In this document: one piece after another, positions 5,957-14,764 of the stretch
How positions within the stretch are numbered: position 1 is the stretch's first letter
How the letters are laid out: the number at the start of each line of letters is the position of its first letter
Source: M55B112 sp040903745
GTDB lineage: Bacteria > Bacteroidota > Bacteroidia > Bacteroidales > GCA-2748055
DNA length: 17,186 nucleotides
Direction of reading: 5' to 3'
Assembly (NCBI GenBank): GCA_040903745.1
Contig: JBBDUV010000102.1
Location: 1-17,186, forward strand
Made by a program: the position numbers and the translations under genes
Notes under the pieces: generated by a model
Told to the model about the DNA's origin: nothing
What the model saw: the letters and a program-made list of their open reading frames with translations, nothing else
Databases searched by the model: none

Positions 5957-7357
5957 TTGGCAGGAAAGACATTATTTGACAAGGTTTGGGATGCCCACGT
6001 GGTACAGGAGATCCCCGATGGTCCGAGTGTATTGTACATCGACAAGCACCTGATCCATGAAGTAACGAGTCCGCAGGCATTTGCCGGACTTGACACAAAG
6101 GGGCTGAAGGTTTTCAGGCCACAGAACACCGTGGCCACACCCGATCACAATGTTCCCACTATCGATCAGCACCTGACCATCCAGGATGAGCTGTCACTGT
6201 ACCAGGTAAATAAGCTGACAGAGAACTGTCAAAACCATGGCATCCAACTTTACGGATTGAACCATCCCTACCAGGGGATCGTGCATGTGATCGGTCCGGA
6301 ACTCGGCATCACCCAACCGGGTATGACAATGGTATGCGGCGACTCGCACACCTCCACCCACGGGGCCTTTGGGAGCGTTGCTTTTGGTATCGGAACAAGT
6401 GAGGTTGAAATGGTGCTGGCCACCCAGTGTGTTCTTCAACCCAAACCGAAAAAGATGCGGATCAATGTAGAAGGAAAAACCGGTAAAGGGGTCACTGCCA
6501 AAGACATCATTCTATACATTATCGCAAAGATATCCGCCAGTGGCGGAACAGGCTACTTCATCGAGTATGCCGGATCGGCCATACGCGGTCTCTCCATGGA
6601 GGGACGGATGACCATCTGCAACATGAGCATTGAGAGCGGAGCCCGGGGCGGGCTGATCGCGCCCGATGAAACGACGTACAATTATATCAGGGGAAAGGAG
6701 TTTGCACCGCAGGGTGAAGCCTTCGACCGCGCAGTTGAAAGATGGGAGTCGCTCAAAACAGAGGATGAGGCGGAGTTTGACCTCGAGTACACATACGATG
6801 CTGCCGATATACAGCCGATGATCACCTACGGAACCAATCCGGGAATGGGAGCAAAAATTGCAGGGAAAATCCCGGCCGAATCAGAGGTGGAGCCCGGTAA
6901 CCTGAGCAGCTATAAAAAATCATTGAAATACATGGGATTTGAAGCCGGAGCACCGATTGAAGGAACCCCGGTCGATTTTGTCTTTGTAGGTAGCTGTACC
7001 AACGGAAGGATTGAGGACCTGCGCCAGTTTGCCGCATTCGTTAAAGGCAAGAGCAAAGCGGAAAACATCACGGCCTGGATCGTTCCCGGATCAAAACAGG
7101 TGGAGAAGCAGGCCATTGAGGAGGGAATCGACAAGGCGTTAAAAGCTGCTGGTTTTGAGCTGCGCCAGCCGGGCTGCTCGGCCTGCCTGGCCATGAACGA
7201 TGATAAAATTCCGGAAGGCAAGCTCGCCGTTTCTACATCGAACAGGAATTTTGAGGGCCGACAGGGACCAGGTGCGAGGACCATGCTTGCGAGTCCGCTC
7301 ACCGCTGCAGCAGTTGCTGTTTTGGGTAAAGTGACCGATCCCTCGAAAATTGTTTAA
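5957..7357 (+). CDS. leuC: 3-isopropylmalate dehydratase large subunit
   Basis: Isomerises 2-isopropylmalate to 3-isopropylmalate with LeuD, using a [4Fe-4S] cluster; third enzyme position of leucine synthesis, cytosolic. The length of 466 residues is standard. Cluster ligands are visible as Cys347 (VFVGSCTNGR), Cys407 and Cys410 (GCSACLAMN). Other signatures are VCGDSHTSTHGAFG, NRNFEGRQGPGARTMLASP, and the N-terminus AGKTLFDKVWDAHVV, which aligns with the usual MAKTLYEKLFDAHVV. This makes the TTG at 5957 the start, because the frame has no ATG or GTG before an upstream TGA. AGGAAA directly abuts the TTG, an unusually short spacing. First gene of the leuCDAB operon; leuD follows after 17 bases. 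Confidence 0.96.
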   Translation: MAGKTLFDKVWDAHVVQEIPDGPSVLYIDKHLIHEVTSPQAFAGLDTKGLKVFRPQNTVATPDHNVPTIDQHLTIQDELSLYQVNKLTENCQNHGIQLYGLNHPYQGIVHVIGPELGITQPGMTMVCGDSHTSTHGAFGSVAFGIGTSEVEMVLATQCVLQPKPKKMRINVEGKTGKGVTAKDIILYIIAKISASGGTGYFIEYAGSAIRGLSMEGRMTICNMSIESGARGGLIAPDETTYNYIRGKEFAPQGEAFDRAVERWESLKTEDEAEFDLEYTYDAADIQPMITYGTNPGMGAKIAGKIPAESEVEPGNLSSYKKSLKYMGFEAGAPIEGTPVDFVFVGSCTNGRIEDLRQFAAFVKGKSKAENITAWIVPGSKQVEKQAIEEGIDKALKAAGFELRQPGCSACLAMNDDKIPEGKLAVSTSNRNFEGRQGPGARTMLASPLTAAAVAVLGKVTDPSKIV

Positions 7358-7374
7358 CCAAAGACCCAGTAAAA

Positions 7375-7968
7375 ATGGCTATAGAAAAATTCAATACCAT
7401 ACGATCAACAGCGGTACCACTGTCGATAGAAAATGTAGATACGGACCAGATCATTCCGGCCAGGTTCCTGAAAGCCACCACCAGGGATGGGTTTGGTGAG
7501 AACCTGTTTCGTGACTGGCGGTATGACAGGGCCGGTGACCCAAAGGAGGATTTCGTGCTGAACCAGGACCTTTATAAAGGTTCCATTCTTGTGGCAGGAA
7601 AGAATTTTGGCAGTGGATCGAGCAGAGAGCATGCAGCATGGGCCATCTATGATTATGGATTCAAAGTGGTGGTTTCCAGCTTTTTTGCCGATATTTTTAA
7701 GAACAACTCCCTGAATAACGGGCTGCTGCCGGTGCAGGTGTCCGAGGCATTCCTTAAAGAGCTGTTTGATGCAATCGAAAAGGATCCGCAAACAGAAATT
7801 GAGGTGAACCTGATCGATCAGAAGATCAGCATCCCGGCTACGGGACAAAGTGAATCATTTGAAATCAATGCCTATAAAAAAGAGTGCCTGCTCAATGGCT
7901 ATACAGATATCGATTACCTCATCAATCTGAAGGACGAGATAGAAGCTTTCGAAAAGAGTCGTACCTAA
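7375..7968 (+). CDS. leuD: 3-isopropylmalate dehydratase small subunit
   Basis: Swivelling-domain partner of LeuC in the isopropylmalate isomerase heterodimer. The 197 residues match the family. Signatures are the N-terminal VPLSIENVDTDQIIPARFLK and the substrate-binding loop GKNFGSGSSREHAAWAI, followed by VVVSSFFADIFKNNSLNNGLLPV. It starts at an ATG 17 bases after leuC and is followed by the synthase gene after 12 bases, a tight operon. Nothing unusual is seen. Confidence 0.96.
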   Translation: MAIEKFNTIRSTAVPLSIENVDTDQIIPARFLKATTRDGFGENLFRDWRYDRAGDPKEDFVLNQDLYKGSILVAGKNFGSGSSREHAAWAIYDYGFKVVVSSFFADIFKNNSLNNGLLPVQVSEAFLKELFDAIEKDPQTEIEVNLIDQKISIPATGQSESFEINAYKKECLLNGYTDIDYLINLKDEIEAFEKSRT

Positions 7969-7980
7969 AAAAAACATGTC

Positions 7981-9492
7981 ATGAAAATAACGGTAATGGA
8001 CACAACGCTGCGCGATGGCGAACAGACTTCAGGCGTATCTTTTACGGCCGCAGAGAAACTGAATATGGCTAAGCTGCTGCTTGAAGAGCTTAAGATCGAC
8101 AGGATTGAGGTTGCTTCTGCCCGCGTATCTGAGGGAGAGTTCCAGGGCGCAGGGGAGATATTCAGGTGGGCGAAGGAGCATGGCTACCTCGGACGTGTAG
8201 AAGTGTTGGGATTTGTCGATGGAGATGTTTCACTCCAATGGATCAAAGATGCCGGTGGTGAGGTTGTCAATCTTCTTACCAAAGGATCAAGGAACCATTG
8301 TGAAAACCAACTCAGGAAAACCCCTGAGGAGCATGTAGCCGATATAAAAAATACGCTGGAGCATGCGCGAAAAATGGGAATCAGGGCCAACATCTATTTT
8401 GAGGACTGGTCGAACGGTATGCGGCACTCACCCGATTATGTCTATTTCATGCTCGACAACCTCAAGGATGAATCGATTGAACGCTATATGCTGCCGGACA
8501 CTTTGGGAATACTCAACCACCAGGAGACCTATGATTTTTGCATGGATTTAAGGAAAAGATTCCCCCAGTTGGCGTTTGACTACCATGCGCACAACGATTA
8601 TGACCTGGCCACCGCCAATGTTTTCTCGGCGATCCAGGCAGGAATTGATGGGATCCATACGACAGTAAACGGACTCGGGGAACGTGCCGGCAATGTTCCA
8701 CTGTCTAGTGTGATAGGGATCGTAGAGGACCATTTCGGGTATGAACTGAATATCGATTCAAAGAAGCTCTACTCCGTCAGCAAACTGATTGAAACCTTTT
8801 CCGGTATAAGAATCCCGGCTAATAAGCCGCTTATTGGCGAAAATGTGTTCACCCAGACCAGTGGTATACATGCGGATGGGGACCAGAAAGACAACCTCTA
8901 TTTCAATGATCTGCTGCCGGAGCGGTTTGGCAGGAAACGTGCCTATGCCCTGGGGAAAATGTCGGGAAAAGCATCCATATACAAGAATCTGGAAGAGCTC
9001 GGCATCAACCTCTCAAAAGAGGATATGAAAAAGGTAACGAAGCGGGTGATTGAACTGGGGGATAAAAAAGAGGTGGTCACACAAGACGACCTGCCGTTTA
9101 TAATTACCGATGTATTGCGCGGACAACGGGTGAAGGAAAAGATCAAGGTCAGGAACTACTCACTCTCTGTTGCCGCCGGCTTAAGGTCCATGGCCACCCT
9201 GAGCATTGAGATCGACAGGGAGGTCTATCAGGCAACAGCCAGTGGCGATGGACAGTACGATGCGTTTATGAAGGCATTGTGGAAGATATATGACCGCCTG
9301 GGAAAGAAACATCCTGTACTCACCGACTATACCGTAGCGATTCCTCCGGGAGGGAAGACAGATGCTCTGGTCGTCTGTACAATTACATGGGATCATGACG
9401 GTAAGATTTTCAAGACCCGGGGACTCGATCCTGACCAGACCGTTGCAGCGATCAAGTGTACAACAAGAATGCTGAACATCATCGAAGCCTGA
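7981..9492 (+). CDS. leuA: 2-isopropylmalate synthase family protein (LeuA-like; citramalate synthase not excluded)
   Basis: Condenses acetyl-CoA with a 2-oxoacid, in this context most likely 2-oxoisovalerate, to commit carbon to leucine. The 503 residues contain an HMGL-like TIM barrel (about 1-270): VMDTTLRDGEQTSGVSF (metal-binding Asp7, Arg11), DYHAHNDYDLATAN with the HAH metal pair, and TVNGLGERAGNVPL. A linker follows, then a C-terminal LeuA allosteric (dimer) domain (about 380-503), which normally binds leucine for feedback inhibition. The stretch IEVASARVSEGEFQGAG differs from the usual EAGFP-type sequence of E. coli LeuA and recalls a Bacteroidota subgroup. Citramalate (CimA) or other 2-oxoacid specificity is therefore possible. 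Placement between leuD and leuB favours the leucine role. Confidence 0.82.
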   Translation: MKITVMDTTLRDGEQTSGVSFTAAEKLNMAKLLLEELKIDRIEVASARVSEGEFQGAGEIFRWAKEHGYLGRVEVLGFVDGDVSLQWIKDAGGEVVNLLTKGSRNHCENQLRKTPEEHVADIKNTLEHARKMGIRANIYFEDWSNGMRHSPDYVYFMLDNLKDESIERYMLPDTLGILNHQETYDFCMDLRKRFPQLAFDYHAHNDYDLATANVFSAIQAGIDGIHTTVNGLGERAGNVPLSSVIGIVEDHFGYELNIDSKKLYSVSKLIETFSGIRIPANKPLIGENVFTQTSGIHADGDQKDNLYFNDLLPERFGRKRAYALGKMSGKASIYKNLEELGINLSKEDMKKVTKRVIELGDKKEVVTQDDLPFIITDVLRGQRVKEKIKVRNYSLSVAAGLRSMATLSIEIDREVYQATASGDGQYDAFMKALWKIYDRLGKKHPVLTDYTVAIPPGGKTDALVVCTITWDHDGKIFKTRGLDPDQTVAAIKCTTRMLNIIEA

Positions 9493-9573
9493 TCGGAGAC
9501 GTCTATCAGTTCATACAAAGAGAATCAACAGCAAACAACACTTCAACATAACTAGTAGAGAATTAACGAAACC

Positions 9574-10629
9574 ATGAACTACAAGATCGCAGTATTACCG
9601 GGCGACGGAATCGGACCGGAGATCGTAGAACAGGCCCTCAAGGTCATGAACGCCATTGCTGTAAAATACAACCACCAGTTTGAATATTCAGAGGCTTCTG
9701 TAGGGGCCGCTGCCATCGATAAAACAGGCAATCCCTACCCCGACGAGACACATGCCATATGTCTTGCATCGGATGCCGTCCTGTTCGGTGCCATCGGCGA
9801 TCCGAAATATGACAATGACCCGAAAGCTAGGGTCAGACCTGAACAGGGCCTTCTTGCCATGCGTAAAAAGCTCGGACTGTATGCCAATATCCGCCCGGTT
9901 TCAACTTTCCCCTCACTGATCCACAAGTCACCTCTTCGGCGTGACCTGGTTGAGGGAGCAGATTTTGTAGTGGTACGTGAGTTGACAGGGGGAATCTATT
10001 TTGGCGAGCCGCGTGGACGCTCCGAAGATGGCGAAAAAGCGTATGATACTTGTGTCTATTCGAAATCCGAGGTCAAAAGAATCGTTGATCTGGCATTTGA
10101 TTATGCACGCAAACGGAACAACAGGCTAACCGTTGTCGACAAGGCCAATGTGCTGGCTACATCGCGCCTCTGGCGAGAAACCGTACAGGAGATGGTGCCA
10201 GATAACAGCGATGTTGAGGTGGATTATATGTTTGTCGACAATGCTGCCATGCAGATCATCCAGTGGCCGAAAAAATTCGATGTGATGGTTACTGAGAATA
10301 TGTTTGGGGATATTCTCTCTGATGAGGCCAGCGTGATCACTGGTTCCCTGGGACTCCTGCCTTCTGCATCTGTCGGTATACATACTTCGGTTTATGAGCC
10401 GATCCATGGCTCCTACCCACAGGCAACAGGAAAAAATATCGCCAATCCGCTTGCCACGATCCTCTCAGCAGCCATGCTGCTTGACGGACTCGACCTTACA
10501 GATGAAGCCAATGCCGTAAGAGAGGCTGTGAAAAAATCGATGGACGAGGGTATTGTTACAGAAGATATTGCGGAAGAAAAAGCACATAGCACCAGCGATG
10601 TGGGCGACTGGATCACAAAAGCCATCTGA
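9574..10629 (+). CDS. leuB: 3-isopropylmalate dehydrogenase
   Basis: Oxidatively decarboxylates 3-isopropylmalate to 2-oxoisocaproate with NAD+ and a divalent metal. The 351-residue decarboxylating-dehydrogenase fold shows LPGDGIGPEIVEQALKV at the start, substrate arginines Arg97, Arg107 and Arg135 (AMRKKLGLYANIRP; VVRELTGGIYFGEPRG with Tyr142), VVDKANVLATSRLWRE, the metal-site stretch ENMFGDILSDEAS and EPIHGSYPQATGKNIANP for NAD. The start ATG is 81 bases after the synthase gene; no strong ribosome site is visible. It ends the operon only six bases from the convergent permease gene, with no obvious terminator between them. Confidence 0.95.
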   Translation: MNYKIAVLPGDGIGPEIVEQALKVMNAIAVKYNHQFEYSEASVGAAAIDKTGNPYPDETHAICLASDAVLFGAIGDPKYDNDPKARVRPEQGLLAMRKKLGLYANIRPVSTFPSLIHKSPLRRDLVEGADFVVVRELTGGIYFGEPRGRSEDGEKAYDTCVYSKSEVKRIVDLAFDYARKRNNRLTVVDKANVLATSRLWRETVQEMVPDNSDVEVDYMFVDNAAMQIIQWPKKFDVMVTENMFGDILSDEASVITGSLGLLPSASVGIHTSVYEPIHGSYPQATGKNIANPLATILSAAMLLDGLDLTDEANAVREAVKKSMDEGIVTEDIAEEKAHSTSDVGDWITKAI

Positions 10630-10635
10630 TCAATG

Positions 10636-12858
10636 CTACTCGATCTCCTTGCGTTCAGAGGCATTGATGAAAAGGATCTGACCAATCTGGTCATATCCTT
10701 CAAAAATCTCTTTTCCCTTGAATTTCAACAGTTCACCTGTGAAACCAATGATGGTCAGACCGGCATTCTCCGATTTCTCATTGATCTCCTCACGGAAATC
10801 CACATCCTCTTTGCCCTCGATGATATCGATATTTTTTGCAGTAATAGGGAGCCGTCCCTTTTTGATTAACTCCTCAAGATTATTTCTTGTCTCCTCTTTC
10901 TTCTCCGGTTTACAGATTTCAAATATCCTAATAGTAGACTTTTTCCAGTCGGGATGACCCTGAATAATAAAACTCAACAGGATCATCAGGTGCGAATTGT
11001 TGTAATCCACCGACCGCAGCCAAACGTCGATGCTCTTCTTATAGTTAATTGATCGCGGGGAGCTCCCCAGGATACCCACATCGAAATTACCTGCGTTGAT
11101 CAGGGAAAAGTTATCAATGATACTGTTTAGCTTCACCGGGTTGTTGCGGTCATACTCGAGGAGCAGCATGTTATTTTCCATCCCCGAGATACCGGGAAGC
11201 TGTATCGTTTGCGCTATTGCAGAGGTATAGGAGGGCGAGATAAGGGTGTCAATGTACACATGACTTCCCATCCCCCGGTATTGGTCGATCAGCTTCATCA
11301 AAATTACCTGCGATTCCTTGTGGGAGGTTTTTGAATAATAATCTTCTATCAGGTGAATATAGGTACCGAAACCAAACCGGTGACTGATCCAGTTGAGTAG
11401 TTGAAATGAATCCTGCCGCTCAAATGAATCCTTTGAAATGCAAACAGCACTCGGTCTCCACTCCTTTGATGTGCGGGACTTCCGGCTCTGTTGCAGGTAA
11501 ACCTGCAGTGTGCGGTTCAGCTGCATGAGCGCGTTGGTAAAAATTGAAACCAGACCCTTCCTGGTTCTATGATAATTGCTGATGTAGATGTACAGCAGCA
11601 CAATGAGTATAATGGCGATCAATGCATAGAGGGAATTAATCTTGAACATCACCCATACAGCAGTCACAAAACCAATAAGTGAAATGTACCACCGTGACTT
11701 GAAACTGGGTCTGTAGGAAGGCGATGCTCCAAAATGATACAAAAAGGAGATCAGGCAGAGGGCCCCGTAGGTCACCATAAAAAACATGGAGATAATTCCG
11801 GCCACTGTATTTACATTGCCCAGTGCGACAAAAATAAATGCGATGACAACCGTAATGACGGTCGCATTAAATGGTTCATTGGTCCTCCCTCGCCCCCTGG
11901 CAAGAAATATATTCAACTTTCTCGACGGGAACGACCGGTCACCCGCCAGGGCCTGCAATGTCCTGGGAGCAACCATGATTGAACCGATCGCCGAGGAGAT
12001 GGTGGAGGCAGCAAGCCCCAGTGGAATAACGAAACTGCCTCCCAGAGCAATTTTGGCCATAATCAGTTGGTTCTCCGTAAGGTCATCAATGCTTGCCGAT
12101 GATGCCAGTTTATAAACAATAAAGAAATAGATGATCATGCCTGAAAGGGTACCCAGCGTTGTCCCCAGCGGAATGGATTTGGACGGGTTTTTCAGATCGC
12201 CCGACAATCCTACTCCGGCTGTCATCCCGGTGAAGGCAGGAAACACGATGGCAAAAACCACGAAGAAACTATTTATATTTCGTGCCTCGAGATCGAAAAG
12301 GGAAAAGCTGTTTTGAGCAGCAAATTCGGTCTTTCCGGCAAAAAACAGAACAAGGGAAATAAAAAGTACGACCACAACCACATAGAGCAACTTCACACCG
12401 ATGGTGGCCCCCTTCTTCAGAATAACAATGGCCAGCAAAAACATGGCAGGAATGCTGATCACCTGTCGCGGAAGGAAAAAATCAAACCGCGATCCAACCC
12501 AATTAAAGAAAAACTCGAAAGCTTCAGTAAAGGCAATAATATAGAATGCCACGCTGATGGCCTGCGAAAGATAGAGCGCAAATCCGATGGTTGCCCCAAT
12601 ATTCAACCCGAATGACCTGGAGATGATAAAATACTCTCCCCCACCCTCCACACGCTTGTTCGTAGCAAGCTCGGAGATCGCCAGCGCTGTAGGAATAGTC
12701 ACCATATGTCCAAGCAGGATCACCAGGATCACTCCCCAGAACCCCAGTGTACCTACCGCAAAACCAAACCGAAGGAACAGAATCGCCCCGAGGATAGTGG
12801 AGATCGCCGTGAAGAAGACCGGTGCCGTACCAAACGATTTTGCAGAGGGTGATTCCAT
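10636..12858 (-). CDS. cation-chloride cotransporter (SLC12/CCC) family permease
   Basis: A 740-residue inner-membrane protein. The first ~430 residues hold about 12 hydrophobic segments of the APC superfamily; the last ~300 form a soluble cytoplasmic domain. The first segment (SFGTAPVFFTAISTILGAI), SQAISVAFYIIAFTEAF (with the Tyr position tied to K+ binding in KCC/NKCC) and VFPAFTGMTAGVGLSGDLKN follow the animal NKCC/KCC pattern in segments 1, 3 and 6. CCC proteins co-transport Na+ and/or K+ with Cl-; the ion set here is inferred. The C-terminal domain matches the CCC plan of a large cytoplasmic regulatory tail. The ATG at 12858 lies 13 bases after a good promoter -7 box. It follows hydG on the same strand but has its own promoter. 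Confidence 0.85.
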   Translation of the reverse strand: MESPSAKSFGTAPVFFTAISTILGAILFLRFGFAVGTLGFWGVILVILLGHMVTIPTALAISELATNKRVEGGGEYFIISRSFGLNIGATIGFALYLSQAISVAFYIIAFTEAFEFFFNWVGSRFDFFLPRQVISIPAMFLLAIVILKKGATIGVKLLYVVVVVLFISLVLFFAGKTEFAAQNSFSLFDLEARNINSFFVVFAIVFPAFTGMTAGVGLSGDLKNPSKSIPLGTTLGTLSGMIIYFFIVYKLASSASIDDLTENQLIMAKIALGGSFVIPLGLAASTISSAIGSIMVAPRTLQALAGDRSFPSRKLNIFLARGRGRTNEPFNATVITVVIAFIFVALGNVNTVAGIISMFFMVTYGALCLISFLYHFGASPSYRPSFKSRWYISLIGFVTAVWVMFKINSLYALIAIILIVLLYIYISNYHRTRKGLVSIFTNALMQLNRTLQVYLQQSRKSRTSKEWRPSAVCISKDSFERQDSFQLLNWISHRFGFGTYIHLIEDYYSKTSHKESQVILMKLIDQYRGMGSHVYIDTLISPSYTSAIAQTIQLPGISGMENNMLLLEYDRNNPVKLNSIIDNFSLINAGNFDVGILGSSPRSINYKKSIDVWLRSVDYNNSHLMILLSFIIQGHPDWKKSTIRIFEICKPEKKEETRNNLEELIKKGRLPITAKNIDIIEGKEDVDFREEINEKSENAGLTIIGFTGELLKFKGKEIFEGYDQIGQILFINASERKEIE

Positions 12859-12871
12859 CGAATATTTTTTT

Positions 12872-12900
12872 CAAATATACGATTTGTTGGTTGAAAACAA
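12872..12900 (-). promoter_or_regulatory. candidate promoter of the CCC permease gene
   Basis: On the minus strand TTG (12900-12898) is followed after 18 bases by TATATTTG (12879-12872), a perfect TAnnTTTG. The ATG at 12858 lies 13 bases further, giving a very short leader. Confidence 0.55.
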
Positions 12901-12913
12901 GTTTTTTTGGACA

Positions 12914-12926
12914 GCCACAAAGTGGC
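12914..12926 (-). terminator. hairpin just after the hydG stop, weak terminator candidate
   Basis: GCCAC-AAA-GTGGC forms a perfect 5-bp stem with a 3-base loop, two bases beyond the hydG stop codon. On the hydG strand it is not followed by a U-run (TGTCC then A-rich), so intrinsic termination is doubtful. It may protect the 3' end of the mRNA instead. Confidence 0.3.
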
Positions 12927-12928
12927 CT

Positions 12929-14353
12929 TTAGAAGTAGAGATCCCTTTCCCCTGTTTTCACCTTCTCAAGACGTTCGGAAAGCTTTTGCTTAAAACGTTC
13001 ATCATCATAATCCCGAAGGCTTTTTTCAATGAGCCCGTACCCACTCTTCCGGGTATTCTCCGGGGCATAATCCTCCAGGTATTCCGCCAGGGTTAATAGC
13101 GCATTCGGTGTGCAGTAGCGTTTAATAAAACCGGGGACAGAAAACTCCATGAAGTGCTCACCGGTCCGTCCCACCCGATAACATGCAGTACAGAAGGATG
13201 GAATATAGCCCTTGTTGATCAGTTCATCCATCACCTCGTTCAATGACCGGTTGTCATTGATCTCAAACTGCTCTGCATTCAGGTCCTGGGCCTTCTTGTT
13301 TTCCGAATAGCCCTTCATCTCAATTTTCGTTCCCCCGTCAATCTGGGAGACCCCAAACCGGAGCACCTCTTCCCTGATATGGGCCGGTTCACGGGCAGTG
13401 AGTATCAATCCGGTGTAAGGAACAGCCAGCCTCAGTATAGCTACCATTTTTGTAAAGTCCTCGTCTGAAACCTGGTATTGGTTATCGAGTATCACATTCG
13501 ATGCATTTTTTAACCTTGGAAATGAGATGGTATGCGGACCGACATTATAGACAGCTTCGAAATGATTAACATGTCTCAGCAGTGCCATCATCTCAAAACG
13601 CCAATCGTACAATCCGAACAAAGCTCCGATCCCAACATCATCAATTCCTCCCTCCTGTGCACGGTCGAGCGCCGTGAGCCTGTAATCATAATTGCTTTTC
13701 ATTCCGCCGGTGTGATACTTAGCGTATGCCTCCCTGTGGTAGGTCTCCTGAAAAACCTGGTAGGTCCCTATGCCCGATTCCTTTACAGTTTTGAAACCCT
13801 CCACATCAAGTGGTGCTGCGTTGATGTTCACCCGCCTGATCTCGCCGTTCCCTTTTTTAACTTTGTAGACCGAACGAACAGTATCAGCAATAAAACCGGG
13901 ATTGTATTTCGGATGCTCGCCAAATACCAGAATCAGTCTTTTCTGACCGGTATCTTCGAGCATTTCCACCTCGCTGATCAGCTCTTCCTCGGTGAGGGTC
14001 ATCCGCTTCTGATCCTTGTTGGAGGTTCTGAAGCCACAGTATTCACAATTATTTGTGCATAGGTTACCCACATAAAGCGGTGCAAACAGTACAATTCTGT
14101 TCCCGTATACATTCTCCTTCAGCGTGCGGGCACCCTCCTTGATCTCGTCGATCAGCTCCGGATCGTCTGTCTGGAGCAGAACGGCAGTCTCCTGCAGCGT
14201 TAACCGGTTCTTGTCGAGGGATTTCTGAATAATCTCCCTGACGCGCTGTTGATCACTTTTGGATTGGTTGAGTATATCCCAAATCTCCTCTTCAGAGATA
14301 AAAGGTTTCATCGGCTCATCCGGAATGGCATACTGTTGTGGGTTATAGAACAT
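12929..14353 (-). CDS. hydG: [FeFe]-hydrogenase maturase HydG, radical SAM tyrosine lyase
   Basis: Cleaves tyrosine to p-cresol and dehydroglycine, and makes the Fe(CO)(CN) unit of the hydrogenase H-cluster, in the cytosol. The 474 residues match HydG. The radical SAM motif is CTNNCEYC (Cys99, Cys103, Cys106). The HydG-specific C-terminal cluster is CX2CX22C (FCTACYRVGRTGEHF to KRYC), which separates it from ThiH, which lacks this C-terminal motif. VNINAAPLDVEGFKTVKESG and TYQVFQETYHREAY are typical of the ThiH/HydG barrel. I prefer the ATG at 14353; a GTG directly before it (14356) is in frame. No hydA, hydE or hydF is present in the window. It has a clear promoter and an inverted repeat over its start codon. 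Confidence 0.93.
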   Translation of the reverse strand: MFYNPQQYAIPDEPMKPFISEEEIWDILNQSKSDQQRVREIIQKSLDKNRLTLQETAVLLQTDDPELIDEIKEGARTLKENVYGNRIVLFAPLYVGNLCTNNCEYCGFRTSNKDQKRMTLTEEELISEVEMLEDTGQKRLILVFGEHPKYNPGFIADTVRSVYKVKKGNGEIRRVNINAAPLDVEGFKTVKESGIGTYQVFQETYHREAYAKYHTGGMKSNYDYRLTALDRAQEGGIDDVGIGALFGLYDWRFEMMALLRHVNHFEAVYNVGPHTISFPRLKNASNVILDNQYQVSDEDFTKMVAILRLAVPYTGLILTAREPAHIREEVLRFGVSQIDGGTKIEMKGYSENKKAQDLNAEQFEINDNRSLNEVMDELINKGYIPSFCTACYRVGRTGEHFMEFSVPGFIKRYCTPNALLTLAEYLEDYAPENTRKSGYGLIEKSLRDYDDERFKQKLSERLEKVKTGERDLYF

Positions 14354-14371
14354 CACAAATTACTTTGTGAT
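14352..14371. promoter_or_regulatory. perfect 8-bp inverted repeat with 4-base loop ending in the hydG start codon
   Basis: ATCACAAA-TTAC-TTTGTGAT is exactly symmetric. In the hydG mRNA it would fold as a hairpin whose 3' arm includes the AU of the start codon and the in-frame GTG before it. Alternatively it is a DNA operator about 120 bases downstream of the candidate promoter. The half-sites are orientated opposite to CRP (TCACA outside, TGTGA outside on the other arm). Confidence 0.55.
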
Positions 14372-14488
14372 CCATCGAAAGCTACAAAAAGAAAGTCTGG
14401 TTGTTTTCTCTTCTCCATTAGAACTTCCTGCGGATCAGATGAATATTTTAACTCCTTGATGACAGAAATTCCGGCATCTCAGATACCA

Positions 14489-14518
14489 CAAAGGTAATTA
14501 TTGTTATTTGAATCACAA
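14489..14518 (-). promoter_or_regulatory. promoter of hydG
   Basis: On the minus strand TTG (14518-14516), 19 bases, then TACCTTTG (14496-14489) match the Bacteroidota -33/-7 consensus completely. It predicts a leader of about 130 nt, which includes the inverted repeat at the start codon. Confidence 0.6.
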
Positions 14519-14764
14519 TAGATTTAACGAAAAACTGACAAATATATTTAAGAGCTTACCGGCGGTGGCTGGTTCCCTCCTTGAATTAGAGCGATCAGCC
14601 TACAATGTTTACACCATTTTATTGGAAATAAATATTTACAATCGATGGGATATTCATTGCCAATGATGGAGAGAAAGATAGGGTTGTTCAAACCAAGGAC
14701 TGTATTCCTAAAAATTAAATTAAATTAAAGTAATGTGAAATTACTGTCTGTAATGAGGGGATTA

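Noticed and set aside
14716..14730. Three tandem ATTAA units as a functional repeat
   Set aside because: Too short and AT-rich; best explained by chance or slippage.
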